Source: Skeletonema tropicum | Taxonomy: Eukaryota; Bacillariophyta; Thalassiosirophyceae; Thalassiosirales; Thalassiosiraceae | Assembly (NCBI GenBank): GCA_037178625.1 | Contig: CM074147.1 | Span: 1,488,001 to 1,552,000, forward strand | DNA: 64,000 bases | Direction of reading: 5' to 3' | Shown here: positions 51,536 to 63,700 of the stretch, in pieces | Position numbering within the stretch: position 1 is the first letter of the stretch | How the letters are laid out: every line of letters starts with the position of its first letter | Position numbers and translations under genes: made by a program | Notes under the pieces: generated by a model | Told to the model about the DNA's origin: nothing | The model's input: only the letters and a program-made list of their open reading frames with translations | The model's database searches: none

Positions 51536-53692
51536 ATGTCAGCTGAAAACAACAAGATCAAGATGAATTTGAAGATGGAGATGGTCCGAGTCGAAGGAAA
51601 GCAACATGATGGTGATGACTCAACGGGAGATGGAGGTGATCGTGATCACTTGACGTCCGGCATTATCGGAAACTCTGATGATTCCCATGATTCTGCTCAA
51701 AACGATGAGCATGGCCCCACTCCTCAACATAATGTATCCGATGGTACTTTAACTTTAACTACTGCTACTGCCACTGCTCACAACAATGAGATTGAGGCGC
51801 TCACAACGCAGGATCGTTCGTTCATGCCTCATGATGACAACGACGATGAATTCGAGGAAAACGAGAACGACGTAGAAAGTGATAGCCATGAGCGTCAGTC
51901 GCTTTGCCAACAATCTCCCCCGTCTACTATCATAACACTATCCAAAAGAGAAAGTGACCACATTCGTCTCCCAGAAGACACCTTCAGCTTCCTCATTTAC
52001 TCTGATCCTGATCCACGCCAAATATGCCTCAGCCGTAACCGTAGCTCCTCCTTGGCCTTCTGGTTGGCCACATTTGTATTCGCATTTCAGATCGCCATCT
52101 ATATTGTTCTGGCTGTAGATATAACTGATTTTACGAATAGATACAATAAGTTGCTATTCCCAGCCAACGTTGAGAAATCGGTGAGGGTTGCAGAGGCTTT
52201 GGCTGGTGTGGTAGCAGTTATCACTCAAGACGATGCTCGCAAAGCGATGAACTTACTGCGAGAAGGGTACACACAGGATGTGCAAGATGTATTTCCAGGA
52301 GCAACTTGTACGAAATTTTACATCTCCATTTTTGTGCGTGCCTTTGAGGGGGTGTTCGGGATATTCAATACATTTTTGCTCATCATGCAGTCGACTACAG
52401 TTATTGACTTATTGCTGAACTTTTTAGCCATGGAGTTTGTAAGTCAACTTGATGATGTAGTATTTGTTTTGATAAAGGAGGGATTTTTTGGGAGAGGGTT
52501 GCGGAAGGAGGCAAGAAATCTCTCGAATACTTCCTATCCTTCAAGGCTTCCCACAGAATCGAGGCGTGCATCAATTTTTGCTGTTTCATACTTTGCTGTT
52601 TGGGTAGTTTTTTTCTTCAGCATGTACGGTTGGATCGCTGGGAAACAAAAAAGTGGAGACTACTTCTGTCAGAATATCATTGCTCAGTTTGGCGATGAGG
52701 TGTTGCCGATACTGGGTACACTTACCGGATTGTTTCAACAAAGAAGAGATGCCCGCTGCTGTCAATATGGCGGACGAGTGAGCTATTTTAGGAACGGCAA
52801 AGATGGTGAAGCTTTGTTGGCATATTGCGAAGAGCAGGAGCGATGGACAATCTCTCTGCCCAATGTCAATGCCATCCTGACCAAAGATCATGAAAAATGC
52901 AAAGACGAAGAAAATCCTTGCAACAAATACAATCCGTGCAATTGGATCGCGGCGTCCTCTGTGTCCCAAGACTTCGATGTATTGACAACTGCAAATTCTG
53001 AATGGATTGTAAGTGTAGGAGAAGGAGTAGGAGACGGACCAAAGCGCATATCCTCCCTATCACAGCCCTATATGGCATGTCACGATTATTATTTCAAATT
53101 TCCGAAAGAAAGCTTCTGCCAACCATATGGAAATTTTAATGGCAGGGGCAATTGGATCAAAAGTTGTGCGTGCAATACCGGCCATTATGGATTTCAATGC
53201 GAGTACCAGCCTTGCCAAATGTTGGAGATCAGCCAACGCGATACAAGTTTTGAAAAACAAAATGGCACTTCTAGATTTGCCTCTAAATATTACCGGCTTG
53301 AAGGGGTGGAGGCTTACAACCGCCCGGTTTACACAAGCGCAAGCCTCGATGATGCTCAGATGCTCAGCGATGGCACTGACATCATTTTATTCACAGGTGT
53401 ACGATGGATCTTGAGCTCCAGGGATTTCTTTCCAGGGTTGAAAGACAACAGAAACGTGAGTGAATACTTCTCTCAATTTCACGGGCATTTCACAGATTAT
53501 AATGCCTTCTATGTAAGTGAACCAGTTTACATTGGCAAGCTGGATGACAAGGCGTCTCCGTCAGGCTTACAATGGCTACATTCCTCTGGTGCTTCTCCAG
53601 ATAAAGAATTTGATCAGCGGCTACAGCCTGATTTGCAGAAAGGCTCCATCGAGACTAAATTCTGCTGTGACGGCTGCAGCAATGGTGAATAA
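51536..53692 (+). CDS. Membrane protein M2 with Cys-rich ectodomain
   Basis: Single exon, 718 residues, start MSAENNKIKMNLKMEM. It has the same plan as M1: acidic N terminus, TM segment FWLATFVFAFQIAIYIVLAV, LAGVVAVITQDDARKAMNLL, TM segments IFNTFLLIMQSTTVIDLLLN and FAVWVVFFFSMYGW, then a Cys-rich region with CACNTGHYGFQCEY, ending CCDGCSNGE. It lacks the Cys-rich insert and the YVRWALSEG duplication of M1, so it probably shows the ancestral form. The 3' half is nearly identical to M1 while the 5' half is about three-quarters identical by eye. D2 follows 1.2 kb downstream in the same direction. Confidence 0.8.
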   Translation: MSAENNKIKMNLKMEMVRVEGKQHDGDDSTGDGGDRDHLTSGIIGNSDDSHDSAQNDEHGPTPQHNVSDGTLTLTTATATAHNNEIEALTTQDRSFMPHDDNDDEFEENENDVESDSHERQSLCQQSPPSTIITLSKRESDHIRLPEDTFSFLIYSDPDPRQICLSRNRSSSLAFWLATFVFAFQIAIYIVLAVDITDFTNRYNKLLFPANVEKSVRVAEALAGVVAVITQDDARKAMNLLREGYTQDVQDVFPGATCTKFYISIFVRAFEGVFGIFNTFLLIMQSTTVIDLLLNFLAMEFVSQLDDVVFVLIKEGFFGRGLRKEARNLSNTSYPSRLPTESRRASIFAVSYFAVWVVFFFSMYGWIAGKQKSGDYFCQNIIAQFGDEVLPILGTLTGLFQQRRDARCCQYGGRVSYFRNGKDGEALLAYCEEQERWTISLPNVNAILTKDHEKCKDEENPCNKYNPCNWIAASSVSQDFDVLTTANSEWIVSVGEGVGDGPKRISSLSQPYMACHDYYFKFPKESFCQPYGNFNGRGNWIKSCACNTGHYGFQCEYQPCQMLEISQRDTSFEKQNGTSRFASKYYRLEGVEAYNRPVYTSASLDDAQMLSDGTDIILFTGVRWILSSRDFFPGLKDNRNVSEYFSQFHGHFTDYNAFYVSEPVYIGKLDDKASPSGLQWLHSSGASPDKEFDQRLQPDLQKGSIETKFCCDGCSNGE

Positions 53693-54867
53693 AACCTCAA
53701 TTTTAATGGTTGTCCTGGAGGACGACATGTCAATCGATGTCTATTTGTTCGTGATGGTGATGGTTGTTTTGATCAATTCAAATTTAGTGACTCGAACCAA
53801 TTTTGTGAATGAGCGATACGATAGCAATAGCAATAAACTAGTTTGAGGTTTGAGCATGTTCATATATAGGACAAGTTGTGATGAAGATGAAGAGAGACGT
53901 GGCTGTGGCTGGTCAGCAGCAGCGTTGAATGCTATAGCTTTCAATTTCAATGCACTTGGAACATGAAATGTGAACCTCGGCCTGGGAGTGGGCACTTTAT
54001 TGTTGGCTTCTGCTTCTGCTGCCTCCTCTACCGTGCCGTGTGTTGGCCATCTTAATCAATTCTTTCGATAAGTGACGGAAAATATATTGTGACACGGATT
54101 GTGAGCGAAAAATAACTCTGAGAGACGATCATCGAATTCAACATGAATGCAAGCCCCAACCGAAGGAATACTGGCACCGAAACGTTCCCATGTATATATT
54201 GTACTGGGTGGGTTATGAAGAGTAGATAGGAGGCGAGACGGACGTTTACGGGGTCATTGACTTCTTAATCACCGCAATTCACAATTCTGAATCTGCTTGA
54301 TGACGGCTGAAAAAGATGATGGCCGGTGCCGAGTGATGAGGCAACAACAAACCCCACACACACTACCGCGGCCCAAACCAACGACAACGATCATTGGTCC
54401 TGTTGATGATCCCGAGCAGGGGCATGTAGGCTGTTGGCGGCGTATGGCATCAGTACACCTATATGTACATACAATATGTATTGGCACAAAGGGTTGTATG
54501 GGTTTAAAATGCTTCGCACAAGTACCGCTCGATACTTCTACTTGTATGTTGTGTCATGACCATCTATTTACACGATGTCGATCGGGTGATGACTTCAGTT
54601 CTGTTGAGAGCTTGCACAAAGGCTTGCAAGCTTTAAAGAGACATAACGAAGAAGACTCCCCCTAATTACGGGGTTTTCAAGTTCATCAAAACTGCATACA
54701 CAGAGAATGGAGAACCTGACGGTATTCAAATACATGTTATCATTAAGTTGATTTCTGCAAGTACTTAAGTAGTAACAAGTGTACAGCTTAGATACTTCGC
54801 CTTTGACCCTTTCATAGATGAAGTTGTTAGCTACTTCACCTACAAAGCAAGGCATTAAATAATAAGA

Positions 54868-56358
54868 ATGGATCCGCCAGCAGCCGACGAACGCTCCTTC
54901 AACTCTGACTCGTCCACCTCATCCTTGTCCTTGGACTTGGAACTCGAGCATCCGCACCCGGAGCCGGAGAGATTTTATCACCACAAAGCCAAGACCGTCA
55001 TGGCAAGAGAGATGGAGAAGAAGACCGTCATGGCAAGAGAGATGAAGAAGAAGACCGTCATGGCAAGAGAAATGAGGAAGAAGCGCCTCACATTTCGTCA
55101 AAATCATGAAGATCCGCGGGTAGATTATTCTCGACCGCTTGCGCTTGCGGAAGCAGAGACCTCAGCGGCGGCAGCAACAGCAACAGCAGGAATATTGAGA
55201 AGGGGTCGGTTTCAAACCAAACATTCTCGTGCTTATGCGTCTTCTTCTCATGATGATCCACTAGACTTCCTAGCAACCCCTCGACAAAGTCAATACCGAT
55301 CTCTCGCTCTCATTGTCATTAATGCAATTGGAGTGCTCAGCGTCGGTATGGCTGCATGCTTCCTTCTTGGTGGTCGCATTCAAATACTGCCTAGCCTGAC
55401 AGCTCAAGTGCATTTACGGAAGTTGAGGGGTGCGCCGGCATCGAATCTAGGGGAGTTTGACCAAATGGCAAAAATTCTGAGAGCTGAGACCGCTGGCATG
55501 CTTCCAGAGGAGAGGAAGAGGGTAAGTCTTTGCTTTTGGTCACAAGAGTGCATAATTATGGTTATGATGTAAACCTTCTTTTACTCACAGGTTAGCTCCT
55601 TCTCCCTCCCTTTTCTGCTTCAGCGTCTCGCCGTGGGCAAATATATATGGCCCCGCTGCGTCAATGAAAGAATGTCAGCTATACAGTGCAAGCAACTGAT
55701 CGACGAGGAAGTCCTCCAGTACAACACCCATACTGATCAATTCATCCGTAAGATTAAAATTGGCACGCGTGCTGAGAATGATCCTCTCTCAAATTCAGTA
55801 GTTATACTATTGGATGATAACAATATGGTCAAGGGGAAGAATGGAGATGGAATGATTTACTTCGATTTCATGTGGGATGGGAGTGGCAACGAGGCTACAA
55901 GGTATCAGCAACGCAAGATACCCAAAATTGTTGCCAACGAAACAGCGTGGTCTGTCGAGTGGAATATCGTACCAATACGGCAGCTTGGTCCGACCACACA
56001 CGAAGCTACTCATGGTTATTCCAGAGCTCCGATTTGTGGGGGCGTTATGACTCTTGGTACGGAGGAAGATACCTACCAGGGCGAGGTCAAGCTCGAGCAG
56101 GCTCTCTCAAAGACTACCAATATCGAACTACCTGGGAGGCGATCTATTGGTCCGTTCGATTGTTCTGGCATGACAGGCCGCAGCTGCTGTATGATGATCA
56201 AGCACAAGGTACCAGATAGTGACAAGAAGGGAAGAGCAATCCAATGCTACACGGACTATCGTGAAGATACGGAGAAGCACAAGGCTTACATCAATTCAAG
56301 GAGGAAGAAAATCTTGATCCTAAAAATGGGGTTGTTTGCAGGTGGCAATGACGTCTAA
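54868..56358 (+). CDS. Single-pass membrane protein D2 (MDPPAADERS family)
   Basis: Two exons, 54868-55521 and 55624-56358, with a phase-0 GT-AG intron of 102 bp; 462 residues. It starts MDPPAADERSFNSDSSTSS, followed by three 10-residue units (KTVMAREMKK type) at about 42-72, and a basic stretch. One hydrophobic segment, LALIVINAIGVLSVGMAACF, is at about 145-168. The C-terminal 290 residues have about 8 Cys: YIWPRCVNERMSAIQCKQL, VVILLDDNNMVKGKNGDG, YFDFMWDGSGNEATRY, and FDCSGMTGRSCCMM. No signal peptide is present, so a type II anchor with an outside C terminus is expected. I do not recognise the ectodomain. Always next to an M gene in this window, it is the only intact D copy. Confidence 0.75.
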
Positions 56359-57881
56359 ACGAAGGTCTGACAGATCTCGACCAATGCAAGAAGCCTACTT
56401 GCGCACAATACAGAATGCTTCTTTCCAGAAGCAATGATCGTCGACCGTCGACGTCAGCAGACATCATGGGCTTGCAAGGGCTAATCAGACGTACTTTAAA
56501 CTTTAAAATTTCTTGTTGTATTATTATTATTAAAAAAACTAGGATTTCGACGGATACTTTAGCCTTGGTGGCCTTGAGACTTCCGCTGCCTCGAGTGAAA
56601 TATGCTGGATGAAAGATGAATCTGTGCATTATGCAATTCATTAACTGCATACTGCATTCACGAAACTGTGCCTCATCGTACTTGGTACTCCTATGTCTAT
56701 GTTGCGGTCATTTTGAGAGATGATCATGAGCTATGATAATCAAATGGACGCTGTTTCAGCGTAGTGAATAACTTTCACATTTTCCCCTACAAGTAATGAT
56801 GATATTGGTGCACTCCCCACATTCTTCCATGATCAAGGGTGCTTCCCACTCAGTATTTCCCATTCTTCCTCACTTCGCACGAATGGCGTGAAATAACACT
56901 AATCTTCTCTTCTGTGTTTGTAGACATAATAACATGTGCAGCTGTGTGTTGACATTCTGAAGACGAAGTGATGTCGCATTATAACAGCGATAGCAGCGTT
57001 TATTCTTTCAGCCTGGAGTATCCTTAACACGTTATTGTTGGCTTGTGCTTCTGCTGCCTGCTCCACAGTGTATTGGCCATCTTCATCATTTCATTTTTTG
57101 TCGATAATAGAGGGAAAATATTATGACCGAAAAATAACACTGAGCGGCGATCATCATTCAAGCCCTAACCGAAGGAATACTGCCACCGAAACGTTCCCAT
57201 ATGTATCAACAACGCGTTATGGAGAGGAGGCGAGATGGACGTTTACGGTTGACGTAATAAGTAAGCCGTGCCCGGTGCCGAGTGATGAGTGATGAGGCCT
57301 CACTACCCCACACCACAACCGCCCACACACTACCGCGGCATAAGCCAACGGTCAGCACTGATCATGTTGGTACTGTTGATGACCTCGAGCAGGGGTTAGG
57401 CGATCGACGTCGTCGGTGTCTATGTCTATTATTTATGTTGTATGATGCCGGTAGGAGGAGTAGGAGGTGTAGGAGGTGTAATGCGTTTTGTAATGACTTG
57501 GATTTGAGTGGTACCGGTTAGCGAAGTCGGATACCACTTCGCTCTGTACCGCTCGATACTTCTACTTGTATGTTGCTGTCATGACCATCTATTTACTCGA
57601 TGCGATCGGGTGGATGACTTCAGTTCTGTTGAGAGCCTGCACAATAGCTTGCAAACTTAAAAAGAGACATGACGATATGTAAGACTCCCGTAAATACCTA
57701 ATCAAAACTGCATAGGTACACAGAGAACGGAGAACCTGACGGTATTCTACATCAAATGTATGTGATAATTAAGTGGATTGATGCAGTAACGCAGTAACAA
57801 GCACCTTTGACCCTTTCATACTTAGATGAAGTTGTTAGCTACTTCATCGACAAAGCAAGGCATTAATAAATAATAAGAAGA
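56359..57881. other. Spacer, degraded copy of the M-D intergenic region
   Basis: No gene is supported. From about 57.0 kb on it matches the M2-D2 spacer at 54.0-54.86 kb (shared TTGTTGGC...TTCTGCTGCCTCC region, CGAAACGTTCCCAT, CGCTCGATACTTCTACTTGT). This implies that an M gene once stood upstream of D3 and was lost. Confidence 0.55.
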
Positions 57882-58475
57882 ATGGATCCGCCAGCAGCCG
57901 ACGAACGCTCATCCTTGTCCTTGTCCTTGGACTTGGACCTCGAGCATTCGCATCCAGAGCCGGAAAGATTTCATCTCCGCAAAGCCAAGACCGTCATGGC
58001 AAGAGAGATGAAGAAGAAGCGCCTCACATTTCGTCAAAATCATGAAGATCCGCGGGCAGATTATTCTCGACCGCTTGCGCTTGCGGAGACGTCCCCAGCG
58101 GAGGCAGCAACAGCAAGAGCAACAGCAGGAATATTGAGAAGGGGTCGGTTTCAAACCAAACGTTCTCATGCTTCTGCGTCTTCTTCTCATGATGATCCAC
58201 TAGACTTCCTGGGAACTCTCCCTGTGCGGGAGCTGATCCTCAGCCATCCACTTGAAGTTGGGAAAGCAGAAACTGTCTTTTACGTCACTGTGACTTTTAC
58301 TGATGAAAGGCCTTTCCCTTCTAGAGCTCCTCTCATCTCCTCTCTATCTTGTCCTCCACCAACAGCCCCACGTCACAATACAGGGCATCATCTTTGCACA
58401 GCCGGCGGGCTGGAAACGCTTCTGGCTCCTTCAATGACGAAGACAAGCAGCAAACTTTCTTGGTGGTGGATTTGA
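57882..58475 (+). pseudogene. Copy D3, interrupted by a DNA transposon
   Basis: It begins MDPPAADERSSLSLSLDLDL, with a single KTVMAREMKK unit, and matches D2 to SSHDDPLDFL. After 58.22 kb the frame runs into the inverted terminal repeat of the element at 58228 and ends within it at 58475. The membrane segment and ectodomain are missing, and no D sequence resumes after 60483, so the 3' part was deleted as well. Confidence 0.75.
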
Positions 58476-60483
58476 TGAAGTCATTTAGTAATACTGAACA
58501 TGGACTTGGAATGCATTAACAAGCCTTTGAAGGACAGGGAAGAGTGGGATACCCCATGTCTTTGTCTAGATCTTCATGAGCAGCCTGGTAGAGAAGATTC
58601 TCAATGGTTGCCAACGCAACATGATCTCACAACATTCTTCCCTCCTGAGGTCTCGGCATATTATAATGTAGGGGGTGGTAGAAAGGTAAGATAAAAAAGT
58701 AGCGCAAATACTCCTTCGACGTCTCACCTTATTCTGGTTCTGGTAACCATTCTAACTCATTCTCCTACTCATTCACCTTGTTGCAGGAAGACAAACGGCT
58801 ATGGTTTGGTCGCAACTACAAAGACAGTGAATCAATTGTCACTATGATCAATAAGTCATGTATGAAAGGAGGATATGATATCATAAACAGTACTACAAGA
58901 GGTTGAAGGGTCCATGCCGTCATGTTTACAGGATTATTGGTGAGTCACCTGTTGCAGAGCATTTTGGGCTGGAAAATTTTCTGGCATATGAAGTGCACTA
59001 TGGAGACAACTTGGAATACACCAAAAATGTTGATGCATTCAATGCGGACGTAGAGAATCACGGAGGAGGTATGCTGTTGAGAACATCTTTGTCGGACCTG
59101 ACAGCTCAGTTGAAGAAGTGCGGAAGTGAAAGCTTGGAGTGGTACAATGAAACACGAAATGATGTCGGTGTCGATGTAAATCCACTCCAACAACATCAGA
59201 AGGAGGACGAAATAGCATCTGCTGCACCAATGATAGGAGAGGAGAGAGAACAGAGTACTGATAGAGCAGAGAGAAAGAATGATAATGGGAACAGAAATGA
59301 AGTGATGACTATTGAGATTATGCAAAACCCCCGGAAGCAGAGCTGTTATACTCGTGTCATGCCAACATTTCGGGACACTGCTGAACTTTGTAAGAGTGAG
59401 GAAGACATTCAAGGGCTTAAAGAGGTTTTGACTCAGTACCAAGCCAAAATGATGTGCAAGAATGTCAGTAAGGAGACAGTAGAAACAGTGTCTTCAGGTA
59501 GTACTGTTGGTATATTATCATTTTCAACCCTTGAGACGAAGAAGGAGGCGCCACGACACAAACCTTTTTACTCTCCATCGAAAAGGAAATAGATGTGTCT
59601 CTACCGAAGTAGCTATTGAAAAGTTTGTATATACTAATTCTTCTCATCATAGAATTCTTGCCAAATGTCACTTGTAGCTTGCTGTAACCAATCTTTGAAT
59701 GTCTGTTCATCTGGTGCATTATGTTCCAGCACTGATAATCAGCGGAAGGTATGATATGCCTGCAGCATATGCGAAGTTGCATTGTGCACAAAGATTCATC
59801 CACCTAGTTCGTCCTCGTGTTGGGACGCTTGGCACTCAGAGCTCAGAGGCACCAGGACATCTTCACGTGAACATACTTAGCGTTCTCTCAAACACATTGA
59901 TTTCCGTAAGGGACGCAGAAAAGGAGAGTAATCGGAGGAGACATAGTGCTAGAGTGACTACAGCTTGGAGGAAACGCTCTAGTGTGGAGATTTCAGAGAA
60001 GGAGATGGAGCAGGAGATGGAAGATGGAGAAGATAGTAATCATGATGGAAGATGGAGAAGATAGTAATCATGAAGGAGGTATTGCTAGAATGTTGGATAC
60101 AAGTGCTGGAGCTGGAGCGGGAGATTATAGACACCTAGTCTGAGGAATAAGTTAAATAACTGTCGGAACTCTTGCCATCACAAAGCCTTGCCCAGCTCAA
60201 CTGCATGCCAACAGCATTGGATGGTGGCAGTAGTGCCTACGCTGTGGACAAGATTCAACGATTCATAGACACACAAGATCCAGCCGATTGCTGACGGTTG
60301 AATTTTCAACGGAAAAATAGGGCTGGGGTATACTTGAAAGAAAGAGAGAAAGAGAAGACAGAGCGGCATTCACATTCTTCAGATTTCTAGAAGGGGAAGG
60401 CCTTTCATCAGTAAAAGTCACAGTGACGTAAAAGACAGTTTCTGCTTTCCCAACTTCAAGCTAATGGCTGAGGATCAGCTCCC
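58228..60483. mobile_element. DNA transposon, 2.26 kb, with terminal inverted repeats of about 100 bp
   Basis: The left end reads GGGAGCTGATCCTCAGCC and matches, over about 100 bp to near 58330, the reverse complement of 60385-60483 (TGAAGTTGGGAAAGCAGAAA and ACGTCACTGTGACTTTTACT shared). It is inserted in D3. The interior holds a two-exon frame at 58500-59592 and further weak frames to 60064. I could not recognise a DDE transposase, so the superfamily is open. A target-site duplication cannot be defined because the right flank is rearranged. Confidence 0.7.
58500..59592 (+). pseudogene. Unidentified gene carried by the transposon, frameshifted
   Basis: Exon 1 is 58500-58685 (MDLECINKPLKDREEW), followed by a GT-AG intron and exon 2 from 58787 (EDKRLWFGRNYKDSESI). 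A one-base-type shift near 58890 separates YDIINS from YYKRLKGPCRHVYRIIGES. The frame then stays open to SPSKRK at 59592, giving about 320 residues if read through. The C-terminal half is hydrophilic and Glu/Lys-rich. GPCRHVYRI slightly recalls the end of a SWIM finger, but the CxC half is not visible, so I do not assign it. Confidence 0.45.
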
Positions 60484-60528
60484 TGTGCTGAGACAGAGTC
60501 CCTCTGGAGAGGACTCCCACGTGTGACA

Positions 60529-60620
60529 GAAGATCCTATGTAGGGTGTAGGTAGGTACGTAGCGTATCCTGTCGCTTCGTCAAAAAAAGTACTACTACAT
60601 ACACCCTACATAGGATCTTC
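60529..60620. mobile_element. 92-bp MITE-like element with 21-bp perfect inverted repeats
   Basis: The left repeat is 60529-60549 (GAAGATCCTATGTAGGGTGT plus A) and its exact reverse complement is 60600-60620. The 50-bp interior contains GTACGTAGCGTATCC. A fragment ATGATGTAGGGTG recurs at 60652. It lies between the transposon and the M3 start. Confidence 0.65.
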
Positions 60621-60795
60621 AGACACCTGTCTGAGACAAGAGGCCTAAGTATGATGTAGGGTGGTCTATTTCCTACGTGAATTTCTAAGCCAATTGCGGC
60701 CGGCAGATAGATGGGAGGATGGATCAAGCTAGCTATTGTACTTATTGCGGCAGAGCGGGCGAATTGGTACATGCAGAGATTTTCAAAAGTTAGGC

Positions 60796-63700
60796 ATGAA
60801 GATGATGTCCACGAGTTCGCAACCCGATGGCGATGGCTCCTTAGCATTAGGAGGAGAAGATGGAGATCATTTCATCATCTCGTCCGACAGTGCCCAAAAT
60901 AATTCTGAGGGTTCTTATTATGCTCTTGCTCATGAACCCGCTCCGCAGGATCGTCGGCCCGAACCCCCTGATCGTCGGCCCGACCCCCCTGGAGTTCATG
61001 TGACGGAGGATGCTTTCTCAGATACTTTTGCTACTGTTACTTCACTGGACGAAGCATCACCTGCCGCACTCATCAATAATTACGAAGATGATAAGGATAA
61101 TGAAGATACCAATAACAACGAACTTCATCCACTCTGCAGACAACCGTCAACAACGTCCACAGCAACATCCCAACTTGACTTTTCCAAAAGACGTAAACTT
61201 TGCGAAGAAGGATTCTCATCACCCGCACTTGCTGCTGATTATGACGATGACAAGGATAACGATGGTAGCAATAGCAATGAGACTCAGTCACTCCGCAGAA
61301 AATCGTCAATCATAACAACAACATCAGGATCGGGATTCGGAAGTCAAAAACTATGTCTTTCCGAAGATACCTTCAGCTTCCTCATTTACTCTCGTCCATG
61401 CCGCAGCTGCACTTTATTCGCGACCTTCTTCTTGGCCACATTCGTATTCGCATTTCAAATGGCGATCTATGGTGTTCTTGCATATGATATTACTAGAGTG
61501 ACCGACCCGATGAATCGACTGAAACTTCCAGCCGGTGTTGAGATTCCTGTGAGAATTGCAGAAGCTTTAGCTACTGTAGTTGCAATCATCACTCAAGATG
61601 ATGTGCGCAAAGCGGTGAGCTTACTACGAGACGGGTACAATAAAGACCTAGCCAATGAATTTCCGGGGGCTACGAAATGGAAATGGAGCCTCTCCATTTT
61701 TTTACGTGCCGTTGAGGGGTTCATAGGATTGTTCCTTACATTTTTGCTCATCATGCAGTCAACTACAGTCATCGATTTGTTGCTAAACTTTTTAGCCATG
61801 GAGTTTGTCAGTCATCTTGATGATGTGGTGTTTGTTTTGATGAGGGAGGGATTTTTTGGGAGGGATTTGAAGGAGGAGGCAGATACAGTATCATCCCGTA
61901 AATATCGTGTGAATCATCGTTCGACAAGATCATCGAGGACTGCATGGGTTGTTATCTTACTCCTCTTCTTTGTCTTCGCAGTCATGTTTATTGCTTGGGG
62001 CATCATTTTTAAGAGGCAAAGAGATGGCAAGTATTTGTGTTCTCCAATCTTTGCTCAGTTTGGCGATGAGGTAGTGCCGATGCTGGGTACATTCACCGGA
62101 CTGTACCATCTACATGATGTGCCCTTTGGTGGTCGATCGAGTTACATAGACGAACAAAAACGTGGAAGAGAAAGAGCCTTGTTGGCATATTGTCGAGAAG
62201 AGAAGCGTTGGACACTCTCTCTGCGCGATGTCAACCTGCCCGAAGGCAAAGTTCATAACCCATGCAATTGGATTGCAGCATCGGAAGAGTCTACAGACTT
62301 CGACGTATTGACAACTGCCAATTCTCAATGGGTCGTCAAAACTCAAACAAAGGGCGTCATTCCTCTATCACAGCACTTTCTGGCATGTCATGATTGCAGG
62401 AGTGTTGTTAACATGTGTGGATCAAATGGGATGTGCACGAGAGGTGAATGCAAATGCAATCCAGGTTATTACGGATTGCGCTGTGAGTACCCTGAACCCT
62501 GTGAGAGGTTGGAGATTGATCCACGTGATCAACAAAGCTTTTTGAAAGAAGGAGGGGACTATTTTGCTTCCACATATTATCGGCTTGAAGGTGTGAAGGC
62601 TTACAACCGCCCGGTCTATACTAGCGCAAACCTCGATAGCGAAAGTCTCAGCGATAACACTGATTTCATTATATTCACGGGTGTGCGTTGGATACTGAGC
62701 TACAAGGGTTTGTTTCCTGATTTGAAATATGCCAACAACGCAAGTGAGCTGCCTAGTTACTTCTCCCAATTCCATGGGCACTTCACAGTCTATTATGCGT
62801 CGTATATTAGCGAGCCAGTTCAAATTGGCAGTCATTTAGATGATATGGCGTATCCGTTTGGCTTACAATGGCGTGAGCCAGTTCGAATTGACAGCGATTT
62901 AGATTTGTCTTATCCGGCAACGATAAGATCACATTTGATGCAACCCTCTGCTTCAGATGAAGCATTTGATCAACGGCTACAGCCCGATTCTCAAAAAGGT
63001 TACATTGAGAAATCAGTTATCTGTGCTGTGTGTAATAATAGCACTAATCCTTGCTTTGAGGAAGCGTCATGTCAAAACAATGGTATTTGCGACTGCCCTG
63101 ATGGATATTCCGGTGCGATGTGCCAAGTACCACCTTCAAAAACATCAAATGGCTATTGCGACCCATATTTTAATAAAGTCAACTTTGATTTTGACGGAGG
63201 TGATTGCTGTGAAAACACTTGCAGAAGTACCTCTGAGTATGCTTGTGGGAAGACGGGACAAGGGTACATTGATACTGGCTACCCTCTTTGCAATCGTTTA
63301 CCCGATCAGTGGGAGATGAGTGGTGATCCAATATATGGAGTGAGTAGTGCATCTCGATCGGGTCGCGCTGTTGCTTTGAGTGGAAATGGAAAAATTCTTG
63401 CTGTTGGCGATCCAGGAGTGTCAATCGTCCGTTTGTTTGACAAAGATGGCGCAGGTTGGAGACAGCGAGGGCCACACATGCAAGGTCCATCAGATTCGAA
63501 TTTTGGTGCTTCAATCAGTTTGTCGAATGAGTCTAAGAATATCGTACAAAATTCACGCACTTTCCCGAAGGTCACTCTAGTAGTGGGAGCGCCAAAGATT
63601 GGACTAGCTCGTGTCTTTACCTGCTCCACGGACAGGTGTATTCAAAGAGGTGAAGACATTATTGGCAGTGGAGGATTTGGCAGCAGTATTTCTATCGCTA

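Noticed and set aside
59700..60064. 121-codon frame inside the transposon
   Set aside because: It is Glu/Met repeats from a GGAGATGGA-like run with no domain; possibly the tail of the element's gene, but no join could be shown.
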